DNA of 64,000 bases from Anatilimnocola aggregata (GTDB lineage: Bacteria > Planctomycetota > Planctomycetia > Pirellulales > Pirellulaceae), in the NCBI RefSeq assembly GCF_007747655.1, contig NZ_CP036274.1, positions 1,364,001-1,428,000 of the forward strand, written 5' to 3'. The notes beneath the pieces were generated by a model that was not told the origin of the DNA, made no database searches, and saw only the letters and a program-made list of their open reading frames with translations. Every line of letters begins with the position of its first letter. Position 1 is the first letter of the stretch. Of this stretch, positions 52,482 through 62,289 are shown one piece after another. The translations under genes were made by a program, and so were the position numbers.

Positions 52482-53177
52482 TCATTCGGTTTTCTCGGCA
52501 ATCGATACGAAGGCTGGATAGTACTTGCGCACCCGCCACTCGATCGTGTCGGGCAATAGCGCCGTATCGAAGTGTTCGTCCGTCTCGACAATCAGCGTAC
52601 TGCCGACTGGCATCTTGGCAACAATCCCCGCGATCATCGCCAGCATGTCGTCCCGCCGGCTGACAAACAGTTCATAAGGGGGCGAGCAGAAGACGACCCA
52701 AGACGTGCCTTGTTCATCGGGCTGTAACTTGCGCGCGAACATGAACGCATCGCTGAAGACCGCGATCGCGCGATCTTCCAAGCCGAGCGTGCGGATGTTG
52801 TCTTCGATCAAGTTGCGCGTTGGCAAGTGCCGTTCGACGAGCGTGGCCTTTGCCGCGCCGCGACTCATTGCTTCCAGTCCGAGGGCACCCGTGCCGGCGA
52901 ACAGGTCGAACACGTGCCGGCCAATCACGTCGATACCGACCAGGTTAAAAATCGCTTCGCGCGTGCGATCCTTCATCGGCCGTGTACGGAGGTCGCCGCT
53001 GTACTGCAAATTACGGCCGCGAAATGTGCCGCCAATGATCCGCACGCCCGCGATCGGTTGATCGTCCTCTTCACGCGGCGATTTTCGTCCCGCCGCTTTC
53101 TTGGTGGTCGCTTCGCTTGCTTCGTCCGGCTTACCACGCTTCTTCTTCGCCTCGTCGCGTCTCGCTGCTTTTTTCAC
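52482..53177 (-). CDS. rsmD: 16S rRNA guanine-966 N2-methyltransferase
   Basis: 231 residues from the GTG at 53177, whose first bases overlap the stop of the preceding gene (GTGA), so translation is coupled. An N-terminal lysine/arginine/glutamate-rich tail of about 40 residues precedes the family start [14 protein letters not shown]. AdoMet-binding motif [20 protein letters not shown] is near residue 88; the base-flipping motif reads CSPPYE, where most family members have DPPY. The residue change from Asp to Ser at this position is unusual but tolerated in some relatives. Otherwise full length. Confidence 0.9.
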   Translation of the reverse strand: MKKAARRDEAKKKRGKPDEASEATTKKAAGRKSPREEDDQPIAGVRIIGGTFRGRNLQYSGDLRTRPMKDRTREAIFNLVGIDVIGRHVFDLFAGTGALGLEAMSRGAAKATLVERHLPTRNLIEDNIRTLGLEDRAIAVFSDAFMFARKLQPDEQGTSWVVFCSPPYELFVSRRDDMLAMIAGIVAKMPVGSTLIVETDEHFDTALLPDTIEWRVRKYYPAFVSIAEKTE

Positions 53178-54097
53178 TGCGCAACCTCTGCGGTCGGCGT
53201 CGCAGCCGATGTCGTTTTTTCGGTGGATGAACCTTCGGTGGACGGAGCAGCCTTCGATTTGGCCGGCGCTTCGGTCTGTGTTTCGATCCAGGGGTTCTGC
53301 CACTCGCCCCACGCATCGAGATATTGCCGGAAGATCGGGATCGTAGCGGCGTGCCCTTCGAGCCACTCGCGCGTCTCACTGACAATTTGATGTTCGGTCT
53401 CTAGCTTGAGTTGCCCGAGCATTACCGCGGATCGCAAAAAGATGAAGTACGTATCGAGCACGTCGCAGCGACAATAGTCGGTGATTTCCGCCAGTTTGCC
53501 CGCATCGAACAAGTCCTGCACCATGTGCCCTTGCACGTCCATTTTCCCGGGCTTGCCGAGGATCGTGGCCGCCAGATTGAGTCCCCCTTGGAACCGAGCG
53601 GCACCAAAGTTCGTCAGCACGTCATGCAGGTCGAGATGTGCCTCTGTGTTGTAGCGATTGCGGGGCTGCTCGTAACTCTTCCCCTGCATGTTGAACCAGC
53701 CCGGCACGCCAATCCCATAGCGATAGGCGGCAAGCTCCAGCAACGGGACGTCGAAGCCCCGGCCATTGAAGCTGACGAGCGTGGGGCGGCGATAAGCTTC
53801 CCAGCCACGCCAGAAGTGCTGCGTGATGATATGAGACCGATATTGCGGTTCGTCGAGCGCTACCAGATCGATCAAGCGGTAATCGGCAGCAACTTTGGCC
53901 ACTACCACGGAGACGGGAATTTGAAACGTATAAGGGATGAAGTCGCTTTCGTACTTCTCCATCAGGTGCGCGCGATATTTTTGAATCGCTTCGGTGGGGC
54001 TCAGTTCTTCACCCGGATAACGCACCTTCGATACGAGCGCACCATCAGCCGCGCTTTCGATATCGAACACCAGGAATTTGACGGCTGGCTTGCTCAC
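53174..54097 (-). CDS. 3'-5' exonuclease of the DEDD superfamily (PolB-exo-like)
   Basis: 307 residues from the GTG at 54097, which has AGAGG eight bases upstream; a GTG two codons earlier is too close to that site. The DEDD nuclease motifs are: exo I FLVFDIESAADG, exo II LVSFNGRGFDVPLLE and exo III CRCDVLDTYFIFLR. This is the pattern of the predicted PolB-like 3'-5' exonuclease family that stands alone outside DNA polymerases. The C-terminal 40 residues are Ala/Pro/Thr-rich and look disordered. It overlaps the rsmD start by four bases. A role in DNA or RNA end-trimming is likely, the substrate is not known. Confidence 0.88.
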   Translation of the reverse strand: MSKPAVKFLVFDIESAADGALVSKVRYPGEELSPTEAIQKYRAHLMEKYESDFIPYTFQIPVSVVVAKVAADYRLIDLVALDEPQYRSHIITQHFWRGWEAYRRPTLVSFNGRGFDVPLLELAAYRYGIGVPGWFNMQGKSYEQPRNRYNTEAHLDLHDVLTNFGAARFQGGLNLAATILGKPGKMDVQGHMVQDLFDAGKLAEITDYCRCDVLDTYFIFLRSAVMLGQLKLETEHQIVSETREWLEGHAATIPIFRQYLDAWGEWQNPWIETQTEAPAKSKAAPSTEGSSTEKTTSAATPTAEVAQ

Positions 54098-54170
54098 TAG
54101 CACGACCTCTGTCGGGGAAACGACAGTCGCCTGACGGCAAAAACTGCTAGCGAGAATGTATCAGAAAATC

Positions 54171-54196
54171 CCTCCCGGCGTCAGCCTACCGGGAGG
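54171..54196 (-). terminator. Terminator-like hairpin after the CPBP-PDZ gene
   Basis: CCTCCCGG pairs exactly with CCGGGAGG over a 10-nt loop; on the minus strand GATTTTC follows. It lies 87 nt past the stop of the CPBP gene and upstream of the exonuclease gene. Confidence 0.6.
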
Positions 54197-54283
54197 CAAC
54201 TCGTGGGCTGATTGGATTATTCAGCCTGGTCCAATAATCGGCCCTGACTCGCGAACCAAGAAGATTCTGCTACTTCTGCAGTT

Positions 54284-55282
54284 CTACTTCTGGAGGTCGC
54301 CGCGGCGCTGAAAGACTGCAGATATTTCCTGTTCTTGACCATCGCGCTCGATGGTGAGAGTGACCTTTTCCCAAGCCCGATGCTGCTGGGTTACCTTCAG
54401 CAGGTGGGCATGGTTGCGAACAGGCTTGTCGTTAATGGCGACGATGACGTCTCCCACTTGCAGCCCAGCCTTGTCGGCTGGACCTCCGGGAATCATCGAG
54501 CGGATCGTCGCCCGCGCATCGGCCGGATCGCAGGTGATTCCGAGCACGGGTGACTCTGCTGCCACGAGCATCATTAACATCACGCCCAGGGCCGCAATGA
54601 AGTTATTCCCCATGTGAATGAGGATCGGCGTCAGCAGCGTCTTGCGCCATTCGTAGATAGCGGTCAGTGCCAGGCCCAACCCAGCAGCGGCCAGGGAGTG
54701 AGGCAAGCTGTAGGAATGAACGAAGCCGAAGATCAAGGATTGCAGCAATGCAGCCACGACGAGCGGCATCCGCGCGCGAAACGAGTTCTGCAGAAAGCCG
54801 CGAAAAAACACTTCCTCACAGATCGGGGCCGCGGTGAACGCGAAAACCATCAGCGCTACGACAGCCCAGACCCTTCCCGACTTCGCCATATCGCTGAAGA
54901 CTGGGGGTGTGAATGTAAAATCCGGCAGCAGCCACTTCAGTACGACATTCACGACGATGAGCGTCGTAAAGATCAGAAAAATCGTCCCCGCCGCGATCAA
55001 AAACTCTGCCGGCCAGCGAGCCAGCGCTGGAAAACTGAGTGCTCGGTTCGGCTCGCGCGTGAGGAGTGGATACACCAAAAAGCAGAGTTGCGGCAATACG
55101 ACCAGCGCGATGCTCAGGTACGGAGCCGCCCTGACAACCGCTGACCAGTCGAAAAGAAATGCTAGCCGCCAGCTGAGTAGCCCGATCAAACCCACCACGA
55201 ACCAAATCAGTTTCCAGTGCGACTCGTAAAACGAAACTCGCTCCGGCGCGGCAAGTGGTTGTTCGATCGTTACCGAGGTCAT
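54284..55282 (-). CDS. CPBP intramembrane protease with C-terminal PDZ domain
   Basis: 332 residues, GGAA five bases before the ATG. Six or so hydrophobic segments occupy residues 25-245. The CPBP (Rce1-like/type II CAAX protease) motifs are: EEVFFRGFLQ (Glu-Glu-x3-Arg) near 168, FGFVHSYSLPHS near 198 and IHMGNNFIAAL near 232. A PDZ domain covers about 255-325 (RSMIPGGPADKAGLQVGDVIVAINDKPV). The combination suggests that the PDZ recruits substrates or anti-sigma-like partners, as in site-2 proteases. Physiological substrates are unknown. It starts 49 bp downstream of the TPR-redoxin-NHL gene stop and may be co-transcribed with it. Confidence 0.87.
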   Translation of the reverse strand: MTSVTIEQPLAAPERVSFYESHWKLIWFVVGLIGLLSWRLAFLFDWSAVVRAAPYLSIALVVLPQLCFLVYPLLTREPNRALSFPALARWPAEFLIAAGTIFLIFTTLIVVNVVLKWLLPDFTFTPPVFSDMAKSGRVWAVVALMVFAFTAAPICEEVFFRGFLQNSFRARMPLVVAALLQSLIFGFVHSYSLPHSLAAAGLGLALTAIYEWRKTLLTPILIHMGNNFIAALGVMLMMLVAAESPVLGITCDPADARATIRSMIPGGPADKAGLQVGDVIVAINDKPVRNHAHLLKVTQQHRAWEKVTLTIERDGQEQEISAVFQRRGDLQK

Positions 55283-55331
55283 TACATTTCCGTGGCAGTG
55301 AACAGAAAGGTCGCAGACTCCTGGGCGTCTT

Positions 55332-58300
55332 TTACTTCCGTTCGAAGATTTGCACTCGCTTGCCGTTCACCTCGCTGACGTATAGCCGGCCGCGGCTGTC
55401 GCGATCCATCAAGTGGGGCAACAGGAGCGTCTTGGGATCGCCCCAACTCGCGATGGTCTTGCCAGCCGGATCGAGGTGATAGATTTTATGCACATCGCCG
55501 TCGGTCGCGATCAGTTCGTCGCCGATGACGATCAGTCCAAACGGATTCCCGCCGAAGGTCCAACTATCGACGTATTTGCCCGCATTATCGAAAATCTGAA
55601 CTCGCTTGTTGCCACGGTCGGCAACGTAGATGCGGTCCTTGCCATCGATGGCCAACCCGTGAGCCGTGGCGAACTCGCCTTCTCCCTTTCCCTTCTTGCC
55701 CCAAGCGGTGAGGTACTTCCCTTCCGGCGACAGCTTCACGATGCGGCCGTTGCCGGCATCCGCCACGTAGAAGTTCCCAGCTGAATCGATGACGAGATCG
55801 TCCGGTGATTTGAAGCCCAGTTCGCCGCCAACCCCTTTGCCTTCCTGACCGAAGGTGAGGAGCAAACGCCCTTCGCGATTGAACTGTCGCAGCACATGAT
55901 TACCGTTGTCGGTCGTCCAAATATGCCCCTCTTTATCGATGCGCAGCCCGTGCGGAACTTTAAACAACCCTTGGCCCCAACCGCGCAAGTATTTGCCATC
56001 TTTGTCGAAGGCGAGCAGCGGCACTTCGCCACGCTGGAGGATGTAAATCTCATCGTTCTTGCCGATTGCCACGGCCGAAACGGCTCCCAGTTCCACTTCC
56101 TTCGGAAACTCCACGAAGCCGACCGATTGATAGGGTGCAGCGACACCTTCACACGCGCCCGATTCCGCCGCAGCGGCCCGTTCGACGGCCGCCATTGGGT
56201 TGGTTACCGGTTTCGGTTCTGCGCTACCCATGGTTTGATTCAGCAGTCGCTTGCTTTCGCCGAGCAGGAACTTCGTATCCTTGAACGGCTCAAAGCTGAT
56301 GTCTTGCCAACGTACGAGACCCTGTCCGTCGACCAAGAATGTGCCGTGTAGCGGCAGCTTCTCGAAGTCGTCGAAGCAACGATAGGACTGGAACGTCGCA
56401 AGGTTGGAATCGGCCAGCAGCGGGAACGGAATCGGCCCGTCGGTGTAGTTTTCGATCGACGACTTCAGTCCTGCCTGATCGTCGCTGCTAATGGCGACAA
56501 TCTCGATGCCCGCTGCCGCGAACTGCGAGTGCGCCTTGCCGAACTCCTTGATCTGCTCGGCACAATGCAGGCAGCCATGTCCGAGGAAGAATAGGACAAT
56601 CACCGGCTTACCGCGATAGTCTACCAGGGAATGCTTTTTGCCAGCCGAATCGACCAATTGCCAATCGAGGGCTGGCGAGGGTGCCCAACGAAATGGCCCG
56701 AGCGAATTGAGCGTGGGGCGATTTCCTGTGTCGGGCTTTGGTTGCTTGACCATTCGCCAGTCACCTGCCTGGCCCAACTCTTTGGCAATCGGTGCAAAAC
56801 GCTGAAAGACGGGGGCGGACAAATCGATCTGGCCGGAGATCTCCCGTAGTTCGTCGAACGTCTTGCGAGCATCACCTTGTTTGCCGGCCAGGAACTGAAT
56901 CTCGGTAAGCATGAGCAGCGGCAGGACTTCGTTCTTGCGCGCAGTCACGTTGGCTTGCGCGGCCTTGATCGCTTCGTCCACACTGCCTGCTTTGAATTGC
57001 AACCAAGCGAGATAACCGGCATCTTGGTTGCCAACCTTCTTGAGCAGTTCATGTCCTTTCTTGAAGTCACCGCCGGCCACTGCCTGGTGACCTTGTAGTT
57101 CGTCGACCACCTTCTTCAGCGGAGTCAGCTTGGCGTCGAAGGTTTTCTTCGCCGCGTCGACAGCTTTCTTCACATCGGCTGCCGATTTCTTATCGTCCTT
57201 GGCTTTGGTTTCGGCCTTCGTAGCCGCGGCGGTTTGATCTTCGAGCAAATCGTCGAGCTGTTGCTGCAATTGGGCCAGCAGTGCATCCGCCTGGGCAATT
57301 TCTCCCTGGCGATACAAAGCATGACCGATGTGCCGCAGGCGTTTTTGCTGCTCGGCTTCTTTTTCGGTAGCATCGAGATAGGGCGTTTCAGTGAGCGCGA
57401 GCAGTTCGTCCCACAGTTCGAATTTGGCGAGCGAATCCCACAGTCGTGCGCGGCCAAGTTGGGCACTGCCACTTTTCTCCAGCGTGTTGAACTTGGGATG
57501 CCGCGGGAGTGAAGTCATGTTCTTGGCGAGTTCCACCGCGTCGCGTGCGCGGCCGGTGTGAATCAGGTTGCGAATCAGCCATTCGTTGTTATGGGCGAAA
57601 TTATGAATCTGATCGGGAAGAACCCGGTCCCGCATCATGTGAGCGTGATCGGTTCGCGCAGAGGCCTCTTGTTGAAAGCAGGCGTCGTCGTAGCGGCGGG
57701 CCTTCGAATAGATGTGACCCGGCATGTGCCACATGTGAGCGATGCCCGGTGATGTCTGCCCGCAGAGCGCAGCTGACTTGAGCGCATTCTCGTGTCGCTC
57801 GTAGTCCCACAGGTGAATGCGGTAGTGATGCGCGGGGTGCATCGGGTTCGCGTGAAACACCTGGTCCAACAGCGCGTCAATCGCCAGAAAGCTGCTGATC
57901 GGCATGCCGGAATCGCGATTCTTCCACAATTGCAAGGCCAGCAAACTGCGGGCTTCGAGATCGTCGGGATACTTGTAGAGAATCTTCTCGAGCGCCTTCG
58001 TATAGGCTTCGTTCCGTTCCTTTTTCTTGTTGTTCTCGGCCTTCAGGTAGGCATCGAGGGCATCGATGTACATCACCTCATGTTCGCCGGCGTTGGCCTT
58101 GCGCTTGATACATTCAGCCATGAACTTCTTGCCGCGGTCGCGATTGTCCATGTTGGCCAGGGCCATGCCCCAGTAAGCGATGGCGCAATCCTTATCGAGG
58201 GCAGCTGCCTGGCGAAATGAACGTTCGGCCTCGTAGTACCAAAAGCCGTGAATCTGGCCGATCCCCTGATGCACAAACGCGATGGCTTCGGGGTTCTTGC

Positions 58301-58679
58301 TCGTCACCGCAAATGTGATCTTCGGCATGCCAGGCATCAAATACGCCTTCTGCCTCGGCCCTTCGTTAAAGACTTCAGCATGTAGCGAATGGCCGGGGAG
58401 CGGGCCGTTAGACGGAGGTGCCTTCTCGTCCGCTTTTGGTTCTTCCGCCTTTTTCTCTTCTGGCTTCGCCACTGCCGGCTTGGGTTCTTCCTTCTTCGGC
58501 TCTTCGGTCTTTTTCGCCTCAGGCTTGGCTTCGTCAGCCGGCTTGTCTTCTGACTTCTTGTCGTCAGCTTTTTCCGCAGTGGTCGCGGGAACTGCGTCCT
58601 GGGCGCGAAGCATGGCCACCGGCAGCAACAGCCCGGCGAGCGCGGTCAATACGAGACACGTGAGTGCGCGACAATTCAT
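55332..58679 (-). CDS. Giant secreted TPR-redoxin-NHL fusion protein
   Basis: 1115 residues. A signal peptide ends near MLRAQDAVP. Residues 30-95 are a Lys/Glu/Pro/Ala-rich disordered segment. Residues about 130-660 are helical and TPR-like (for example AALDKDCAIAYWGMALANMDN, DDLEARSLLALQLWKN and GQTSPGIAHMWHMPGHIYS). An AhpC/TSA-type thioredoxin-fold domain covers about 690-830 with GHGCLHCAEQ near 704, giving a CxxC redox pair. Residues about 860-1115 hold four to five NHL repeats forming a propeller (FKVPHGLRIDKEGHIWTTD, GFKSPDDLVIDSAGNFYVAD and EFATAHGLAIDGKDRIYVAD). No ribosome site is apparent. Probably periplasmic or extracellular; function unknown. Confidence 0.87.
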   Translation of the reverse strand: MNCRALTCLVLTALAGLLLPVAMLRAQDAVPATTAEKADDKKSEDKPADEAKPEAKKTEEPKKEEPKPAVAKPEEKKAEEPKADEKAPPSNGPLPGHSLHAEVFNEGPRQKAYLMPGMPKITFAVTSKNPEAIAFVHQGIGQIHGFWYYEAERSFRQAAALDKDCAIAYWGMALANMDNRDRGKKFMAECIKRKANAGEHEVMYIDALDAYLKAENNKKKERNEAYTKALEKILYKYPDDLEARSLLALQLWKNRDSGMPISSFLAIDALLDQVFHANPMHPAHHYRIHLWDYERHENALKSAALCGQTSPGIAHMWHMPGHIYSKARRYDDACFQQEASARTDHAHMMRDRVLPDQIHNFAHNNEWLIRNLIHTGRARDAVELAKNMTSLPRHPKFNTLEKSGSAQLGRARLWDSLAKFELWDELLALTETPYLDATEKEAEQQKRLRHIGHALYRQGEIAQADALLAQLQQQLDDLLEDQTAAATKAETKAKDDKKSAADVKKAVDAAKKTFDAKLTPLKKVVDELQGHQAVAGGDFKKGHELLKKVGNQDAGYLAWLQFKAGSVDEAIKAAQANVTARKNEVLPLLMLTEIQFLAGKQGDARKTFDELREISGQIDLSAPVFQRFAPIAKELGQAGDWRMVKQPKPDTGNRPTLNSLGPFRWAPSPALDWQLVDSAGKKHSLVDYRGKPVIVLFFLGHGCLHCAEQIKEFGKAHSQFAAAGIEIVAISSDDQAGLKSSIENYTDGPIPFPLLADSNLATFQSYRCFDDFEKLPLHGTFLVDGQGLVRWQDISFEPFKDTKFLLGESKRLLNQTMGSAEPKPVTNPMAAVERAAAAESGACEGVAAPYQSVGFVEFPKEVELGAVSAVAIGKNDEIYILQRGEVPLLAFDKDGKYLRGWGQGLFKVPHGLRIDKEGHIWTTDNGNHVLRQFNREGRLLLTFGQEGKGVGGELGFKSPDDLVIDSAGNFYVADAGNGRIVKLSPEGKYLTAWGKKGKGEGEFATAHGLAIDGKDRIYVADRGNKRVQIFDNAGKYVDSWTFGGNPFGLIVIGDELIATDGDVHKIYHLDPAGKTIASWGDPKTLLLPHLMDRDSRGRLYVSEVNGKRVQIFERK

Positions 58680-58815
58680 GAGGGGGCGATCCGGACTTCG
58701 AGAGAACAGAGCTAGTGCAGACGGTTAGCTCGGCAACAGGCGGGAATAGTCAGCTTTAATTCTAGGCAGATAGGCCACCCAGCCGCAAATGCCGAACCTG
58801 GGGAAACTCGCCGCC

Positions 58816-59211
58816 CTAAGCTCGCCCGAACGAATCTTCGGCATAAAACAACCCAGCGGCACGCTGTTGGATCATCAACGGGGCTGAACCGCGGAGGCAG
58901 TCGAGCAGTCGCGCGAGGGCCTGACGATCGCAGGTGCCGTACAGATCGACATAGGCGAGCTCGCGGCCGCGGTCGTACAGGCAGCCGAACAGTTGCCAGC
59001 GCTCGACCTCAGGGGGCGATGTCCAGACAAACGAACCATCGAGTTCGGTATATAGCCGAGGCATGTCGCCGAGCGCCGCGAGCGCGTCGTCAAAGGTTCG
59101 TCCCCACGGTGCCTGGGCCCAATCGCCGGGGAGCAACAACGTGCCGTTCGCGCTGGGGGTGGCATCAACGGGCTGAGCATGAACCGAAACTTCGCACGCG
59201 ATTGGAGTCAT
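58816..59211 (-). CDS. Small protein of unknown function
   Basis: 131 residues from the ATG at 59211, preceded by GAG; an extension to 59427 runs antisense into the neighbouring gene and is rejected. No signal peptide or membrane segment. Repeated Asp/Gly/Arg-rich, aromatic words (PWGRTFDDALAALGDMPRLY, WQLFGCLYDRGRELAYVDLYG and ALARLLDCLRG) suggest a compact alpha/beta fold. I do not recognise a family. It is divergent from the DUF1549/1553 gene with only 60 bases between starts, so they share a promoter region. Confidence 0.65.
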   Translation of the reverse strand: MTPIACEVSVHAQPVDATPSANGTLLLPGDWAQAPWGRTFDDALAALGDMPRLYTELDGSFVWTSPPEVERWQLFGCLYDRGRELAYVDLYGTCDRQALARLLDCLRGSAPLMIQQRAAGLFYAEDSFGRA

Positions 59212-59271
59212 TGAATGCTCGCGTCCCGCCGGGCGGGACGATATTCTGGGACGGAAACGGCGAGGCAGTTC

Positions 59272-62200
59272 ATGCGTACATGCGAATCGACGAAATACAT
59301 CAGGCGGTTGTCGCTGAGCAACTTGTGGCTGCTCACCATCGTCACTTGGCAGACTTGCCCAGCTGCCGAGATTCAGTTCAACCGCGACATCCGCCCGATT
59401 CTGTCCGATAGTTGCTTCCCCTGCCACGGCCCCGATGAAAAGAATCGCCAGGCTGAACTACGACTCGACCTCTCCGAATCGGCCCTGCTCTCTCGCGACG
59501 GTCGCCGTGCCATCTTCCCCGGCAATGCCAACGCCAGTGAAGTCATCCAGCGAATTACCAATAGCGACCCCGACCTGCGCATGCCTCCGCGCGATAGCGG
59601 CCACGCGGTTACGCCCGAGCAAGTCGAACTGCTGCGTCGCTGGATCACCGCCGGCGCGAAATGGGAAAGGCATTGGTCTCTCCTATCGCCCGTGCAACCG
59701 CCATTGCCAGGTACGAAGCAAACCAATTGGCCGACTCAACCGCTCGATACCTTTGTGCTGTCCCGTCTTGAGAAAGAAGAACTACAGCCTGCCGCGCAGG
59801 CCGATCAAGCCACACTGTTGCGGCGGATATCGTTCGACCTGACCGGCCTGCCACCGACGCCGACCGAAGTGGCAACGTTCCTCGCCGATCAAGCGCCCGA
59901 TGCTTACGAACGACAAGTCGACCGGCTGCTGGCTTCCCCCCGCTATGGCGAGCGGATGGCCGGCCCCTGGCTCGATGCAGCCCGCTATGCCGATACGAGT
60001 GGCTATCAAAGTGACGGCGAGCGATTCATGTGGCGTTGGCGCGATTGGGTGATTGCCGCCTACAACCGCAACCTGCCCTTCGATCGGTTCACCATTGAAC
60101 AGCTGGCCGGCGACCTGCTGCCGAATGCCACGCTGGAGCAAAAGATCGCGACCGGCTTTCATCGGAACCATCGAGGAAATGCCGAAGGGGGCATCATCGC
60201 CGAGGAATACGCAGCCGAGTACGTAGCCGACCGAGTCGAAACCACCGGTACCGTTTGGCTTGGACTGACCATCGGCTGTGCCCGCTGCCACGATCACAAA
60301 TTCGATCCACTCCCCACGCGAGATTTCTACAGCCTGGCCGCGTTCTTCAATAACGTCCCCGAAAAAGGCCGCGCCGTAAAGTTCGGCAATTCCCCTCCGT
60401 TCATCGCCGCGCCGACAGAGCGACAACAGGAAGCGCAGTCTCAATTGCATGGTCGCCTGCTCGTAGCCAACTCCCAATGGCACAAATACCAGCCAGAAGT
60501 CGAGCGGGCTCAGTTGCTATGGGAAAAGTCAGACCCCGCGAAGTTACCACCACACTACTTTCACAACCAAGCGCTCGTTAAGGATTGGACCGCCGACGAT
60601 TCGCGATTTAACGGCGAGCGTGTCTTTGATGCTGGCGATATCGCCGACTTCGGCTATCTCGACAAGTTCACCCTCTCGGCCTGGATTTGGCTGGATGATG
60701 AGAAAAGTGGCGGGACGATCATTTCGCGCATGACGGACGTGCCGCATGGAGACGGCTATCAGTTCGCTGTTGTCGGCGGCAAGTTGCAACTGAACCTCGT
60801 GAAGCGCTGGCTCGATGATTCCACCCGCGTGCAAACAGCTAACAAGTTGCAAACGGGCCGCTGGCAGCATGTCGCCACCACCTACGATGGCTCGCGCACG
60901 GCGGAAGGGATTCGCTTCTATGTGAATGGACAGTTGCAAAAGAACGACGTGCTGCTAGATGAAATTAATCAACCCATCAACGTGAAAGCTCCACTGCGGA
61001 TTGGCGGCGGCGGTGGGCCGGCGATGAACTTTCGCGGGCAGTTGCGGAGCGCGCGAGTCGACGCAATTGACCTGGTTTCAAATGACGTTGCCTGGCTCGC
61101 GACGGCTGAGACACTTCCCGAGATCTTGAAGATCGAGCCGGCCAAGCGAACGGCGGCCCAGGCCCGCAAGTTGCGCGAGTACTATCTGACCCATCATGCA
61201 GATGAACGGGCACGCACATTGTTGCAACGCGTGCAAACCTTGGCGCAGCAGGCAAGAGCCTTACAAGATTCGCTCCCCACCGTGATGGTGATGGAAGAAC
61301 TGCCGCAGCCGCGCGAGACCTTCGTGCTGCTGCGCGGGCAGTACGATCAACCGGGCGAGCGCGTTTCGTTTGGCGTCCCCGGCGCGTTGCCTGCCTGGCC
61401 CAATCAGGCGCCGAACAACCGTCTGGGCCTCGCACGCTGGCTGGTTTCGCCCACGCATCCACTCACCGCGCGGGTGCAGGTGAATCGCCTTTGGCAATTG
61501 CACTTTGGCACCGGCCTGGTGAAGACGGCGGAAGACTTCGGTTCGCAAGGCGAGTGGCCCAGCCATCCCGAATTACTCGATTGGCTGGCCGTGCAGTGGC
61601 CCGCACATGGTTGGGATGTGAAGTGGCTCCAGCGGCAAATGGTGACGAGCAGTACTTATCGACAAACGTCGCGCACCACTCCGCAGCGACTCGAACTCGA
61701 TCCCGAGAATCGCCTGCTCGCGCGTGGGCCGCGGCAACGACTTTCGGCCGAGCAATTGCGCGATCAGGCCCTGGCCGCGAGTGGCATGCTCGTCGAAGAA
61801 ATCGGCGGGCCCTCGGTTCGCCCCCTGCAACCAGTTGGGCTGTGGAAGGAACTGACCGGCGTCGCCGACTACGAACCGGGGCAAGGAGCCGATTTGGTTC
61901 GCCGTAGCCTCTATACCTTCTGGAAGCGAACGATCGCCCCGCCAAATATGACGGCCCTCGATGCTCCCTCGCGCGAGTTTTGCACCGTCCGCTCGTCGCG
62001 CACCAACACCCCGCTTCAGGCCCTCACTCTGCTGAACGAAACCACCTTCTCCTCGGCAGCCACTGGCTTGGCCGAACGGGCACTGGCTCGCCAAGGCGAA
62101 ACCGATCGCGAGCGGATCGCCTGGGCATTTCAGGTTTGCACCTCGCGGCATCCCACCACCCAGGAACTGGAAATCCTGACTCGCGGCCTGCACCAGCAAC

Positions 62201-62289
62201 GCCAGCTTTCGCCAGGCAACGAAGCCGCCGCCCACACCGCCCTCATGCGCGTCCTGCTAAACCTGGACGAAACATTGCATCGGAATTGA
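59272..62289 (+). CDS. DUF1549/DUF1553 protein with cytochrome and LamG domains
   Basis: 1005 residues from the ATG at 59272, with GAGG six bases upstream. A signal peptide ends near TCPAAEIQF. A planctomycete cytochrome C-type domain (PSCyt1) has the heme site C48-x-x-C51-H52 in DSCFPCHGPDE. DUF1549 (PSCyt2) follows at about 145-365 (LDTFVLSRLEKEELQPAA, ISFDLTGLPPTPTEV, and CARCHDHKFDPLPTRDFY). A LamG-like insert sits at about 440-610 (FTLSAWIWLDDE, VKAPLRIGGGGGP). DUF1553 (PSD1) covers about 690-970 (NRLWQLHFGTGLVKTAEDFG). This is the second architecture of this family in the window, unlike the Ig-bearing one at 125-2566. A role in complex polysaccharide use has been proposed for such proteins. 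Confidence 0.9.
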   Translation: MRTCESTKYIRRLSLSNLWLLTIVTWQTCPAAEIQFNRDIRPILSDSCFPCHGPDEKNRQAELRLDLSESALLSRDGRRAIFPGNANASEVIQRITNSDPDLRMPPRDSGHAVTPEQVELLRRWITAGAKWERHWSLLSPVQPPLPGTKQTNWPTQPLDTFVLSRLEKEELQPAAQADQATLLRRISFDLTGLPPTPTEVATFLADQAPDAYERQVDRLLASPRYGERMAGPWLDAARYADTSGYQSDGERFMWRWRDWVIAAYNRNLPFDRFTIEQLAGDLLPNATLEQKIATGFHRNHRGNAEGGIIAEEYAAEYVADRVETTGTVWLGLTIGCARCHDHKFDPLPTRDFYSLAAFFNNVPEKGRAVKFGNSPPFIAAPTERQQEAQSQLHGRLLVANSQWHKYQPEVERAQLLWEKSDPAKLPPHYFHNQALVKDWTADDSRFNGERVFDAGDIADFGYLDKFTLSAWIWLDDEKSGGTIISRMTDVPHGDGYQFAVVGGKLQLNLVKRWLDDSTRVQTANKLQTGRWQHVATTYDGSRTAEGIRFYVNGQLQKNDVLLDEINQPINVKAPLRIGGGGGPAMNFRGQLRSARVDAIDLVSNDVAWLATAETLPEILKIEPAKRTAAQARKLREYYLTHHADERARTLLQRVQTLAQQARALQDSLPTVMVMEELPQPRETFVLLRGQYDQPGERVSFGVPGALPAWPNQAPNNRLGLARWLVSPTHPLTARVQVNRLWQLHFGTGLVKTAEDFGSQGEWPSHPELLDWLAVQWPAHGWDVKWLQRQMVTSSTYRQTSRTTPQRLELDPENRLLARGPRQRLSAEQLRDQALAASGMLVEEIGGPSVRPLQPVGLWKELTGVADYEPGQGADLVRRSLYTFWKRTIAPPNMTALDAPSREFCTVRSSRTNTPLQALTLLNETTFSSAATGLAERALARQGETDRERIAWAFQVCTSRHPTTQELEILTRGLHQQRQLSPGNEAAAHTALMRVLLNLDETLHRN

